From Plasmopara viticola (Eukaryota; Oomycota; Peronosporomycetes; Peronosporales; Peronosporaceae): a stretch of 64,000 nucleotides of DNA. How positions within the stretch are numbered: the stretch's first letter is position 1; the number at the start of each line of letters is the position of its first letter. Position numbers and translations under genes: made by a program. Under the pieces are notes generated by a model. The model worked only from the letters and a program-made list of their open reading frames with translations. It made no database searches and had not been told where the DNA came from. The stretch covers positions 62,001 through 126,000 of the forward strand of contig MBPM02000107.1 of assembly GCA_001695595.3 (NCBI GenBank), given 5' to 3'. Of this stretch, positions 8,430-19,385 are shown piece after piece.

Positions 8430-10945
8430 GTTTTGAACGTCATCGACATCAAACTTGTCTTTGGCTGGCTTCAACGGAGGCTACCATGCTCAAAAACTGC
8501 GCAACGTTCGCGTTTGCGGGCCATAAAACTAATCGTATTCATCGGCAGAGCTCAGGTTGGCAGGGTTGACAACAGCAGATGCAATAAGAGGTGGTGCGGC
8601 CACAGCAAGAAGAGGAGCAGCGACAGAAGGTTGGCGACAAGATCGTATGGTGTGCCCAGGCTGTCCACACCCTGGGCCACAGTGCTGCATCGACATGCTC
8701 AATTGCAACAAATCTTGCTGCTTGGACCTCTGTGATGCTCTTGATCTCCCCCGAGCGCCAGCTGGTCGTCTACGACCGCGCAAAATCAATAAATTTCAAA
8801 ATTTCGAACCGGGAGAGATAATTTATGATCTAAGATTGTTCGACAACGAAAGGCAGTTGCTTCTTCAACTTCTTCCTATAGGCACTTTAAAAAGCCCTTG
8901 ATGCTCTGCAATTTATTATTCTGTAGCTGTCGTTGTGCTCAATTTAGCTAAATCAACCACCAATGCACGTGGAAATCTACCCGCACCAAGGTAGCTGTTC
9001 TTGATTTGTGCAAGAACACCCAGTACTGGATGTAAACATATTCGAACAGCTTGCAGCAGCTCGAAAACGAGCTCAGTCTCGCTACAGAAATATCTCTCAT
9101 AACGTTGGCAAAGAGGCTGCTATAACTTATGTCAGCTATTGCGCACTCTTTTGCAGTCTTGTGTTTGACGGCCGCCAATTACTCATCGCTGGCAAGCCGA
9201 CAAGCACCATCCGTCAAAAGATCGTCTGTCGAGCATTTGATCCAGCTTTTGATAGCTGCGTGTTCGCTTTCAATAGTCGACGTGGCTGTATGACTTAAGT
9301 GCAAGAAAGACAGGTCCTTGAAAATGAAATAGGTGTCCTCAAAGTATGCTGGGCACGGTTTGGTGCATTGCCGCCAGTCCTTGATCGTACCTGTCTTGGC
9401 CATCGCACGTAATAAAACTTGCCTATGTCTTAAGAAGCTCCTTGAATGCATTGTCCGAGGCTAAGGTTTGCGAGCCCTAGAAATGATATTATTGGTGACG
9501 TGCCAGCGGCAAGTGAGAAAGCTGGCTTTAGGAACTGCTTTGTCGAGTGTGCGCATTAAAGCCAATTCGCGGTTTGTCGAAAAATTTTCTTAAGTCACCG
9601 CAAAGTCTTGGGAGACTCCTTGGATCAATTGCAATAGTTGAGTTTTTGTTTAGCCTCCGTTAAGCGATACGCAAAGCGGAAAGTCTGGCTGGTAGCGGTT
9701 ATTCCCACCAGGTGCAGCAGCGAAAGGCCGAATCGATTGGTCATTTACGTTGCATCAATAAGCCAAACCTTTCCAGTCGAAAATCTGGCAAGAATCTTGT
9801 TGTAAGACGGGGACGCAATCGAAAGGAGAGCAAGTCTTCTTTGTCCATTGAAGTGGGTAGAATAAGGAGCTTTGGAGCCTTCCAGAGTATCGAGAGATGC
9901 AACAAGAGAGGAGCGACCTGCCAAATAGCGGCGGCGCTCAGCCTGATCAATGTTCGACACATTTTGAGATATTATGACAACATTTTTTGCAAGGCGAAGA
10001 TTGGTCACGATACGCGAGGGCTTCTTACTTCTTTGCAGATACCAAGAACCTTCTGCATTTCAGCTGGACCCAGTGTGCGGCTTTAGGCGTGCACTGATTT
10101 GCCAACAGAGGCCTCGTGGTTGTGATTTCTCGTACCATACTTGATTGACCAAATAAACTGTCCTGTCGTTGTTTTTTCCGAAGTATCATGCAGCTTCAAG
10201 GAAAGTCGGTAGAGCGGCTGAAGTACGTTGCAGCTGTTTCTGGTCATGTAGTTGCTCAAAATATGCGCAAGTGCAGACAAAGCGCTTGGCTTTGATTTCG
10301 CCAACTTTGCAATCACCAATGCGTCTGCCACACCTGGCACGAGCAACAAAGCCTTCTTCTTTAAGCTCTTGCTTCAAAGCGCTGCAAGCATGCTCTTAAA
10401 AACTGTAGGTAGCATTATCGTCCATAAAAGTTCAAGAGTCGAGTCGTAGTGCCAAAAAAGTATCAAGGAAAATATTAAGGATAACAGAATCAAGAATAGA
10501 CACGTACGATCATATCACTTTTCGTACGAAACTTTTTTGTGCAGCGCCTATAACATTACATTTAGCCACAGCCAATCAAAGGTCGAGAAAGCGGGCATTT
10601 CAACGTTATGGCTATCGTAACAATTCCCGGTTCACAACCACCTTTAAACATTGACAAGATACCACCTAACTTTATTGCAGTCCATTTTTTAAACATTGAC
10701 TTCTGTGCCAATACTCTGCTACTTTGACAAAAGATGGCCACCACTAGCTGTGCGGGCCGCATCTTCTTTTCTTATCACCCTTGTCATAAATGGTATCGCA
10801 TATTTTGTCCGTTGGGTCCATCCTACAACGCAGATTTTCACTATGCTGCAGCGCGCACTAGCGTTTGCCCAACCGGATGCTTTACTCATTTGCTTGTACA
10901 GCTCTTTCTGTCGTACAGCCACCTCGATAGCTTCACAGCCTAAAC
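8430..10945 (-). mobile_element. MULE transposase remnant, inverted (unit 2)
   Basis: Reads right to left. Leader block at 10719-10922 (MAVRQKELYKQMSKASGW...); FAR1-like zinc-finger block at 10083-10377; catalytic start at 9741-10008 with the first Asp in KVWLIDAT; then the NRELALMRTLDKAV region near 9500-9560; the TSTIESEHAAIKSWI region with the likely catalytic Glu at 9179-9451; the SWIM-like end with DFHVHWW at 8948-9178; and a basic tail with the zinc knuckle CGQPGHTIRSC at 8529-8789. Frameshifts and stops separate the blocks, so it is dead, but the order is that of a FAR1/MULE transposase. Confidence 0.8.
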
Positions 10946-11507
10946 CTTTATTTTCGTTTCAAACTTTTAGTCCTCCAGTTCGCCACACTGCAATACGTTC
11001 GAAGCGCTCTTCAACAAACGTGTTCGTTTTGAGCCTTAAAAAATGTACGTGACGGCTCACTGTCGTTCATCTCTTCTGTCCCGAAGCATTACTGGCTCTA
11101 ATACGCTTATTGCTTAGCTATTTTCCATGCACGTGAGCTCCCGCTGCGTCCACTAACGCAGCGTCGCACGAACTCCGCGTCACGCATTTCAACTCATGTC
11201 CAATTTTTGTCATTTTAATCTGTTTTCAAGATGGTATTGGCGAATAAGCTGTCTCGTGAAATGTGTTTGCGATCTGACCATCATTGATTAAATAGTAGTA
11301 TTATGTCATTTTGTGTTCCAATGTTTTGTTGCGATTAGCCTGAAAAATGTATCGTAAATTTGAGATAGTGTCGTAAAAGGTTTGTTCTATATCTGTACTC
11401 GAGTTAAGGGACACACACACGTTGCGTCTGACATTTCTAAAAAAGGGACCTCTACATCAAGCGCAGATACAGACGCATCGCCTCCCCGGGTAAACTACGA
11501 AACAATA
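10946..11507. repeat. Module C copy, inverted (unit 2)
   Basis: 5' flank between the unit-2 MULE and the deleted P4H. It matches 17223-17700 and 34740-35200 in reverse complement. It includes the perfect hairpin GCTGCGT-CCACTA-ACGCAGC at 11143-11162 (on this strand written from the opposite side) and the CCTCCCCGGGTAAACTA leader next to the P4H start. Confidence 0.6.
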
Positions 11508-11878
11508 ATGGCGTTAAAATCGACGACTGCTGCAGCAGCAAATTAGTCTATTTTCACCCGCAGCGCTACGTCACATTATTTTTGTACCTGAACAATGAGA
11601 CCAAGATTAATGGTGAGACGGTGTTTCTGTACTCTCTAGATCGGTATTCTGACGAGAATATAGCTCGTGATGGAATGGACGAGTGCTCGTCGGGGCTGGT
11701 AGTGCCCCCTCTCGGCTTGCACGCTTCTCTGTTCTACATCCAAACACCCGTAGGCGATGAGAATCTTTTCAATCTTCATGGCGGATTTCCACAGCATGAA
11801 AAACCCAAGTGGGGTTCAAATTTCTTCATGTGGAATGCTGACGCTCAAGAATTGGCAGATTTCTGGTCTACGAAGTAA
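11508..11878 (+). pseudogene. Internally deleted P4H pseudogene 1
   Basis: The first about 15 codons of P4H (MALKSTTAAAAN, then TAG) are joined directly to the C-terminal catalytic part beginning at FHPQRYVTLFLYLN. About 1.7 kb, including the membrane anchor region, the HxD motif and the insertion, is missing. The C-terminal fragment stays open to 11878 and keeps the distal His (NLHGGFP) and Lys (KPKWGSN). The two parts are not in one frame. The junction (AGTCTATTTTCACCCG) is the same as in four other copies in the window. Confidence 0.85.
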
Positions 11879-12152
11879 TCGACAAACTGAGTATGTGCAA
11901 CAAAGTTCGCCCAAAGGCTAGCCTTCATGTCAAAATAGATCACAATGTACATCAACAACATCAACACGCTTTTATGCTAGTTGTGCTTAGTGTATTGTCC
12001 AGCATGCTCTAATCTTTCAGTGCGTTACCGTCTTCGGCCATTATCGTATCCACACCAGACAAAATGTCGGGCCATATAATTGAATGCGTGGGTAGCTATT
12101 TTCGAAACGCCAGCTCTAATATTCATGCAGAGTTTTATTTATTTTCTACAAG

Positions 12153-12905
12153 ATGGTTGAAATTTCCGCTAAAGGAATAAAGACATGAGGCCGAATTCGA
12201 TGCCTCCACGCTGCATGCGGCCCACATTTTCATCTATAAATGCAAATCGACTTATTCAGTTGAAGACAGGCAAAAATGCCACCAGAAATGATTTTTATGA
12301 TCGGTCTGAGTATACTTTGTCGCATTCTAGTCCAATGGGTAGTCAAGCACATGTTAAAGGCTTCGCTCTGAAGCAAATCGCTCCGAGATCAGTGGCCTGG
12401 ACTTTGTTAGTGGCGGGTTGCTAAAAGGGTCAAGTACAAAGGTGCTTTTGGTGTGGTAGACTTCCGGTACCCACACTTGGACGAGCCTTATCCGGACAAT
12501 TGTGAACAAAGATAGCTTGAGCGGTGGTGTAAAGAGATTTTTTTTGCATGGTCCTTTTGTACCATCTGGCCAACGACCTCGAGACGACGCTGTGACGCGA
12601 AAGCTGATTCCACAAATGATTCTCGAAATGCACGAAGCCATTGCGGCAGATTGGCAGGGCCTCGACTTTTTGTCGCACCAGCTCGAGACGAAAACATCAT
12701 AGTGTGCTTTCATGATGTATCGGATCAGTGTGCGAACGGTATTGTCGTGTATATAAATGTTTTTTGCAAGACCAATCGCGTGGCTTGCAAGTACAGCTTT
12801 TGCAAAATAGCAGACGACTGAAACGTGAAGCCTGGCGATGGTGGGCTCTATTTCAGTCATCGACACTCCTTGGGCCAAAAATCGCTATAAGGATCTAATT
12901 GTTCT
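12153..12905 (+). pseudogene. Module A (311-codon gene) remnant, original 3' end kept
   Basis: Starts with ATGGTTGAAATTTCCGC, then is broken by an internal loss after MRPTFSSI and by several frameshifts. Unlike most other remnants it keeps the LIPQMILEMHEAIAADWQGLD segment (12595-12670) and the original C-terminal part (TNRVACKYSFCKIAD..., about 12770-12890). It therefore derives from the same lineage as the intact gene at 2923-3858. Confidence 0.75.
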
Positions 12906-13310
12906 CGCGAATAAATAGAAAGCTTAGCAGTAGCAAACTGTGGAGTAGGCCAATGCGCATTTTGTTTGCTACGTAGAGAGCTTCATTGGCTTCATCGCTT
13001 CTCGTCGTGGGAGTCCCAGCTTCGTATTAAGTAAACATATCTTCCGATATATTTCTAGGAATGAGTTTGTCTAGCATTTATTGACTTGTATATAGTGTAT
13101 TTAGTTTGATCATTAAAATGATAGAGTAGACAGCTGAAAATGCTACAAGTCATTAGAATTAAAACGAACCAGCTTTCAAGGTGGTTGGAAAGAAATGAAG
13201 GTCTCCTACAAACTCGCTTGCGGTGACCATTAAGACCTTCGAAGGAAGAAAAAACAGGACCTTCTGCTTTAAATCAAAGAGGTGAAATGACTAAGTATTA
13301 CCCGATTGTG
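12906..13310. other. Unique AT-rich stretch without a gene
   Basis: About 400 bp at the join between inverted unit 2 and the next block. I see no match elsewhere in the window and no supported ORF. Confidence 0.4.
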
Positions 13311-14045
13311 GCTTTAGCTATCCCAAAGCTCGATGGGAGAGGACACTTTTTAGTAAAACTATTTATAATTAAGGATGAGATGTAGCATCAGCTGAAGTTA
13401 ACTGTTTTGCACCCCAACTATGAGCAGAATTTGGTCTTGGTCGCTCCGTTCGAAGCGCTGACGCTTACTACGGCCTCAAATACGTCCAATATAGCTGCCT
13501 GGACGCGCACACACGCGTTTTAAGAGGGTTAAACTTAAGTTAGCCAAAAATGCACCATTTGAAGCGTCTATTCTTCCTGCGGCCTCAAATACATCCAATC
13601 GAGCTTCCTGGACGTTGAACCGGTGTCATTTAAACGTAGAGCCTCAAGATCAGTTTTTTTTCTCACTTATCGAGTGCTTCTTCATCGTCGTGTTGCACTG
13701 TGCGATTTTATAGATGTGCCGATAACGATGTTTACGCTTGGCTTAAAAGTATTCGTGCGAAAAAAGGGTCGGCAATACAGCTGAAAGTCGAATCACGGCT
13801 TTAATGCAATGAAAGCTTGAGGGGCTCAGCTTAAAGCGGGATGGCCGTATATGCGAAGCTTAAGCAAGTATCGACAGAAATACCTTACAAATAGCTTAAG
13901 GCTATTAGGTCTTTACGCCGAAGAGCAGATGACAACGCGAGTTTGTGTCGCAGCAGCCTACAAGTGCAGCGACCTTATCAAGCAACAATCAAATGGCCAG
14001 CGATAGATTTGCCTGCAGTCTAATCAAATATTTTCACAGCATACT
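13311..14045 (+). repeat. Module E-related block, left end of the large inverted repeat
   Basis: Contains stretches such as VALCDFIDVPITMFTLG (about 13690-13745) in one forward frame and a copy of the module E small-ORF sequence (QATIKWPAID... in a shifted frame, about 13975-14010). It is repeated in reverse complement at about 33000-33540, where it carries many small deletions. The protein-like stretches are too broken to name. Confidence 0.5.
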
Positions 14046-15600
14046 CAAAATGTGTCGAACATTGATCAGGCTGAGCGCCGTCGCTTTTTGGCAGGTCGCT
14101 CATCCCTTGTAGCATTTCTCAATACTCTGGGAGGCTCCAAAGCTCATTATTATACCCACTTCAATGGACAAAGAAGACTCGCTCTTTTTCGATTGCGTCC
14201 CCGTCTTACTACACGATTGGTGCCAGATTTTCGACTGGAAAGGTTTGGCTTATTGATGCAACGTACATGACCAATCGATTTGGCCTCCCGCTGCTGCACC
14301 TGGTGGGAATAACCGCTACCAGCCAGACTTTCCGCTTTGCGTATCGCTTAACGGAGGCTAAACAAAAACTCAACTATTGCAATTGATCCAAGGAGTCTCC
14401 CAAGACTTTGCGGTGACTCAAGCAAATTTTTTGACAAACCGCGAATTGGCTTTAATGCGCACACTCGACAAAGCAGTTCCTAAAGCCAGCTTTCTCACTT
14501 GCCGCTGGCACGTCACCAATAATATCATTTCTAGGGCTCGCAAACCTTAGCCTCGGACAATGCATTCAAGGAGCTTCTTAAGACATAGGCAAGTTTAGTT
14601 ACGTGCGATGACCAAGACAGGTACGATCAAGGACTGGCGGCAATGCACCAATCCGTGCCCAGCATACTTTGAGGACACCTATTTCATTTTCAAGGACCTG
14701 TCTTTCTTGCACTTAAGCCATACGACCACGTCGACTATTGAAATCGCACACGCAGTTATTAAAAGCTGGATCAAATGCTCGACAGACGATCTTTTGACGG
14801 ATGGTGCTTGTCGGCTTGCCAGCGACGAGTAATTGGCGGCCGTCAAACACAAGACTGCAAAAGAGTGCGCAATTACTGACATGAGTTATAGCAGCCTCTT
14901 TGCCAACGTTATGAGAGATATTTCTGTAGCGAGACTGAGCTCGTTTTCGAGCTGCTGCAAGCTGTTCGGGTATGTTTACATCCAGTACTGGGTGTTCTTG
15001 CACAAATCAAGAACAGCTACCTTGGTGCGGGTAGATTTCCACGTGCATTGGTGGTTGATTTAGCCAAATTGAGCACAACGACAGCTACAGAATAATAAAT
15101 TGCAGAGCATCAAGGGCTTTTTAAAGTGCCTATAGGAAGAAGTTGAAGAAGCAACTGCCTTTCGTTGTCGAACAATCTTAGATCATAAATTATCTCTCCC
15201 GGTTCGAAATTTTGAAATTTATTGATTTTGCGCGGTCGTAGACGACCAGCTGGCGCTCGGGGGAGATCAAGAGCATCACAGAGGTCCAAGCAGCAAGATT
15301 TGTCGCAGTTTGAGCGTGTCGAGGCAGCACTGTGGCCCAGGGTGTGAACAGCCTGGGCACACCATACGATCTTGTCGCCAATCTTCTGCTGCTGCTCCTC
15401 CTCTTGATGCTGTGGCCGCACCACCTCTTATTGATTCTCCTGTTGTCAACCCTGCCAACCTGAGCTCTGCCGATGAATAAGATTATTTGTATGGCCCGCA
15501 AACGCAAACGTTGCGCAGTTTTTTGAGCATGGTAGCCTCCGTTGAAGCCAGCCAAAGACAAGTTTGATGTCGATGACGTTCAAAACGATAGTGATGTCGA
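14046..15600 (+). mobile_element. MULE transposase remnant, C-terminal two thirds (unit 3)
   Basis: The catalytic start is at 14052-14270 (SNIDQAERRRFLAGRS..., then a frameshift before the WLIDATYMTNR stretch). The NRELALMRTLDKAVPKASFLTCRWHVTNN region lies near 14440-14520, TSTIEIAHAVIKSWI with the putative Glu at about 14730-14775, and the DFHVHWWL SWIM-like end just before 15063. The zinc-knuckle tail is at about 15240-15480. The FAR1 domain is missing; module E-like sequence is fused directly before the transposase. It is nearly the mirror image of the unit-2 MULE around 12.0 kb. Confidence 0.78.
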
Positions 15601-16202
15601 TGTGCTTTACACATTAGCATGCATAACCTATGTTTATCAAGTATCTGCTCTTATCTATTGAATAGGGCTCACAAGCCTTGCTTGCAGAAACAATTACCTA
15701 CTCGTGATTAAAATTACGGTCTGCAATAAATCTGCTTTTGCATACTTGTTTATAAGTATTTAAACCATGACAATTTATTTAGCCACAGCCAACTAAAGGC
15801 CGAGAAAGCATGGGTAGGAATTCTGCATAACAGTCGATTAAAATATAAAGGAAACCTATGGGCATCATAGCGACCACACCAGCAATGTTTAGGAGCCACG
15901 AAACTTATGTCGTAGAGTACTTAATTTCAAAGCATTGTACAAAGTACTGACCGGCTGATAGATGTGTGACCAGGGAGCGCAGGACATTATATGCGGCACC
16001 ACACTATATATTCCACAGGATATAAATATTTGATCTTTTGGCTTCACCTACGCAAGCAACATTTTAGGACTGTTCTTTACCGACCAAATGCCTTTTCTTG
16101 CCTCGCCTCGCCTTGCTTTTCTTGCCATGTCTTGCCTTTCTTATTTCTCACTGCATCATCTCTCTTTGATGTTCTTCGTATCTCTTAGCCGCTCGCTTGA
16201 TC
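15601..16202 (+). repeat. Module E fragment (unit 3)
   Basis: Spacer block as after other MULE copies. It has the GATGTGTGACCAGGGAGCGC stretch at about 15960 and the CTTGCC-rich tract at 16091-16140. It is cut off near 16200, where it joins a module A remnant. The same join appears inverted at about 31083. Confidence 0.6.
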
Positions 16203-16581
16203 TCATAGCGCTTGGCCTCAGAGCGAAGCCCTTTCACATGTGCTTGACTACCCATTAGACTAAAATGCGACGAAGTCTTCTTAAACCGAGTGGCATTTTT
16301 GCCTGTCTTCAACTGAATAAGTTGATTTTACTTCACATTTTTGTACCGCGCCTGATCACAGCGTTGTTGCGCAACCCAGTGGGCCTTTTTCTGAATGACC
16401 AAACACATTCGCAATGCCTTTGTTTTAGGTTATCTAAAACAAAGGCATTGCGAATGTGTTTGGTCTCCAAGTTGGCATGTGTGAGAATAGATGAAAATGC
16501 GGGCCGCATGTAGCGTGGTGACATTGCAGTCGGCGCTGGCCGATGCGTGTCTTTATCGCTTTGAGCGGAAATCTAAACCAT
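16203..16581 (-). pseudogene. Module A remnant, N-terminal part
   Basis: The first part of the 311-codon gene (MSPRYMRPAFSSIL..., then NAFV...) with frameshifts. A short local inverted duplication around 16400-16460 repeats GCATTGCGAATGTGTTTGG in both orientations. Cut at about 16205. Confidence 0.7.
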
Positions 16582-16852
16582 CTTGGTAAAAAAAATATTC
16601 TGCTACAATAATAGAGCTGGCGTTCCAAAAATAGCTTCCCAAGCATTTAAATTATATGGCCCGACAAATTGTCTGGTGTGGATACGATAATGGCTGAAGA
16701 CGGTAACGCACTGAGAAAGTTTGGGATGCAGGACAATACAATAAGCACAAATAGCAGAGAAACGTGTTGATGTTGTTGGTGTTAATTGTGTACTATTTTG
16801 TTATGAAGGCTAGCCTTTGGGCGAACTTTGTTGCACTTACTCAATTTGTTGA

Positions 16853-17222
16853 TTACTTCGTAGACCAGAAATCTGCCGATTCTTGAGCGTCAGCATTCTA
16901 AATGAAGAAATTTGAACCCCATTTGGTTTCTTCATGCGGTGGACATCCACCATGAAGACTGAATAGATCCTCATCGCCTACGGGTGTTTGGACGTAGAAC
17001 AGAGAAGCGTGCAAGCCGAGAGGGGGCACTGCCAGCCCCGACGAGCACTCGTCCATTCCATCACAAACTATCTTTTCGTCAAAATACCGATCTAGAGAGT
17101 ACAGAAACACCGTCTCACCATTAATCTTGGTCTCATTGTTCAGGTACAAAAAAAATGTGACGTAGCGCTGCGGGTGAAAAGAGACTAATTGCTGCTGCAG
17201 CAGTAATTGCTTTTAACGCCAT
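16853..17222 (-). pseudogene. Internally deleted P4H pseudogene 2
   Basis: ATG at 17222 opens as MALKAITAAAAISL and joins out of frame to the FHPQRYVT C-terminal part through the common deletion junction. The C-terminal frame keeps FSLHGGCPP but has a stop at about 16895-16897 in FFMWN. Confidence 0.85.
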
Positions 17223-17700
17223 TAGCGTTGCGTTTTTTACCCAGGGAGGCGATGCGTTTGTATCTGCGCTTGGTGTAGAGGTCCTATCTTTTTAAAAAAA
17301 CTGTGAGACGAAAGGTGTGTGTGTGACCCTTAACTCTAGAACAGATATGGACCAAACATTTTAAGACACTATTTCAGATTTCACGATACTTTTTTCAGAC
17401 TAATCGCAACAAAGCATTGGGACAAAAAGTGACTTGATTCTATTATTCAATCAATGATGGTCAGATCGCAAACACATTTCACGAGACAGCCTATTCGCCT
17501 TTACCATCTTGAAAACAGATTAAAATGACAAAAATTGGACATGAGTTGAAATGCGTGACGCGGAGTTCGTGCGACGCTGCGTTAGTGGACGCAGCGGGAG
17601 CTCACGTCCTTGGAAAATAGCTAAGCAATAAGCGTATTAGAGCCAGTAATGCTTCGGGACAGAAGAGATGAACGACAGTGAGCCGTCACGTACATTTTTT
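17223..17700. repeat. Module C copy (unit 3)
   Basis: 5' flank of the deleted P4H, with a perfect 7-bp-stem hairpin at 17576-17595 (GCTGCGT-TAGTGG-ACGCAGC). No gene. Confidence 0.6.
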
Positions 17701-18793
17701 AAGGCTCAAAACGAACACGTTTGTTGAAGAGCGCTTCGAACGTATAGCAGTGTGGCGAACTAGAGGACTAAGAGTTTGAAACGAAAATAAAGGTTTCGGC
17801 TGTGAAGCTATCGAGGTGGCTGTACGACAGAAAGAGCTGTACAAGCAAATGAGTAAAGCATCCGGTTGGGCAAACGCTAGTGCGCGCTGCAGCATAGTGA
17901 AAATCTGCGTTGTAGGATGGACCCAACGGACAAAATATGCGATACCATTTATGACAAGGGTGATAAGAAAAGAAGATCCGGCTCGCACAGCTAGTGGTGG
18001 CCATCTTTTGTCAAAGTAGCAGAGTATTGGCACAGAAGTCAATGTTTAAAAAATGGACTGCAATAAAGTTAGGTGGTATCTTGTCAATGTCTAAAGGTGG
18101 TTGTGAACCGGGAATTGTTACGATAGCCATAACGTTGAAATGCCCGCTTTCTCGACCTTTGATTGGCTGTGGCTAAATGTGATGTTATAGGCGCTGCACA
18201 AAAAAGTTTCGTACGAAAAGTGATATGATCGTACGTGTCTATTCTTGATTCTATTATCCTTAATACTTTCCTTGATACTTTTTTGGCACTACGACTCGAC
18301 TCTTGAACTTTCATGGACGCGAATGCTACCTACAGTGCTCAAGAGCATGCTTGCAGCGCTTTGAAGCAAGAGCTTAAAGAAGAAGGCTTTGTTGCTCGTG
18401 CCAGGTGTGGCAGACGCATTGGTGATTGCAAAGTTGGCGAAATCAAAGCCAAGCGCTTTGTCTGCACTTGCGCATCTTTTGAGCAACTACATGACCAGAA
18501 ACAGCTGCAACGTACTCCAGTCGCCCTACCGACTGTTCTTGGAGCTGCATGATACTTCGAAAAAAAACAACGACAGGACAGTTTAATTGGTCATTCAAGT
18601 ATGGTACGAGAAATCACAACCACGAGGCCTCTGTCGGCAAATCCGTGCACGCCTAAAGCCGCACACTGGGTCCAGCTGAAATGCGGAAGGTTCTTGGTAT
18701 CTGCAAAGAAGTACGAAGCCCTCACGTATCAAGACTAACTGTCGCCTTGTATTTACTGTTGTTATATCTAATTGAGCAAGTGGTTCAATCCAG
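17701..18793 (+). mobile_element. MULE remnant, N-terminal half (unit 3b)
   Basis: The leader block at 17816-18019 is open as MAVRQKELYKQMSKASGW... to HLLSK. The FAR1-like block is at 18313-18552 (QELKEEGFVARARCGRRIGD, FVCTCASFEQLHD) with its W...NHNHEAS end in another frame near 18600-18640. Near 18765 it passes into a short module E scrap (TTGAGCAAGTGGTTCAATCCAG), then abruptly into a P4H fragment. The first of these joins is shared with unit 1 at about 7775. Confidence 0.72.
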
Positions 18794-18992
18794 GGGGCAC
18801 TACCAGCCCCGACGAGCACTCGTCCATTTCATCACAAACTATCTTCTCGTCAAAATACCGATCTAGAAGTACGGAAACACAGTCTCACCATTAATCTTAG
18901 TCTCAATTTTCAGGTACAAAAATAATGTGACGTAGCGCTGCGGGTGAAAATAGACTAATATGCTGCTGCAGCAGTCGTTGATTTAACGCCAT
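18794..18992 (-). pseudogene. Internally deleted P4H pseudogene 3, also 3'-truncated
   Basis: From the ATG position at 18992 through the common deletion junction to the DECSSGLVVPP region, where it is cut at 18794 by the module E scrap. The distal His and Lys are gone. Confidence 0.8.
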
Positions 18993-19385
18993 TTTCGTTG
19001 CGTTGTTTACCCGGGGAGGCGACGCGTCTGTATCTGCGCTTGATGTAGAGGTCCCTATCTCTTTATAGAAATGTCAGACGTAAGGTGTGTGACCCTTAAC
19101 TCTAGAACAGATATGGACCAAACATTTAACGACACTAACTTAGATTTCACGATACTTTTTTCAGACTAATCTCAACAAAACATTGGGACAAAAAGTGACT
19201 TGATTCTATTATTCAATCAATGGTGGTCAGATCGCAAACACATTTCACGAGACAGCCTATTCGCCTTTACCATCTTAAAAACAGATTAAAATGACAAAAA
19301 TTGGACATGAGTTGAAATGCGTGACGTGGGGTTCGTGAGACGCTGCGTTTGTGGACGCAGCGGGAGCTCGCGTGCGTGGAAAATA
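18993..19385. repeat. Module C fragment joined to module E
   Basis: 5' flank of P4H with the hairpin at 19342-19361, ending at GTGGAAAATAG near 19385. It is fused there to ATGTGTGACCAGGGAGC of module E, with no MULE between. The identical fusion occurs inverted at about 29660. Confidence 0.6.
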
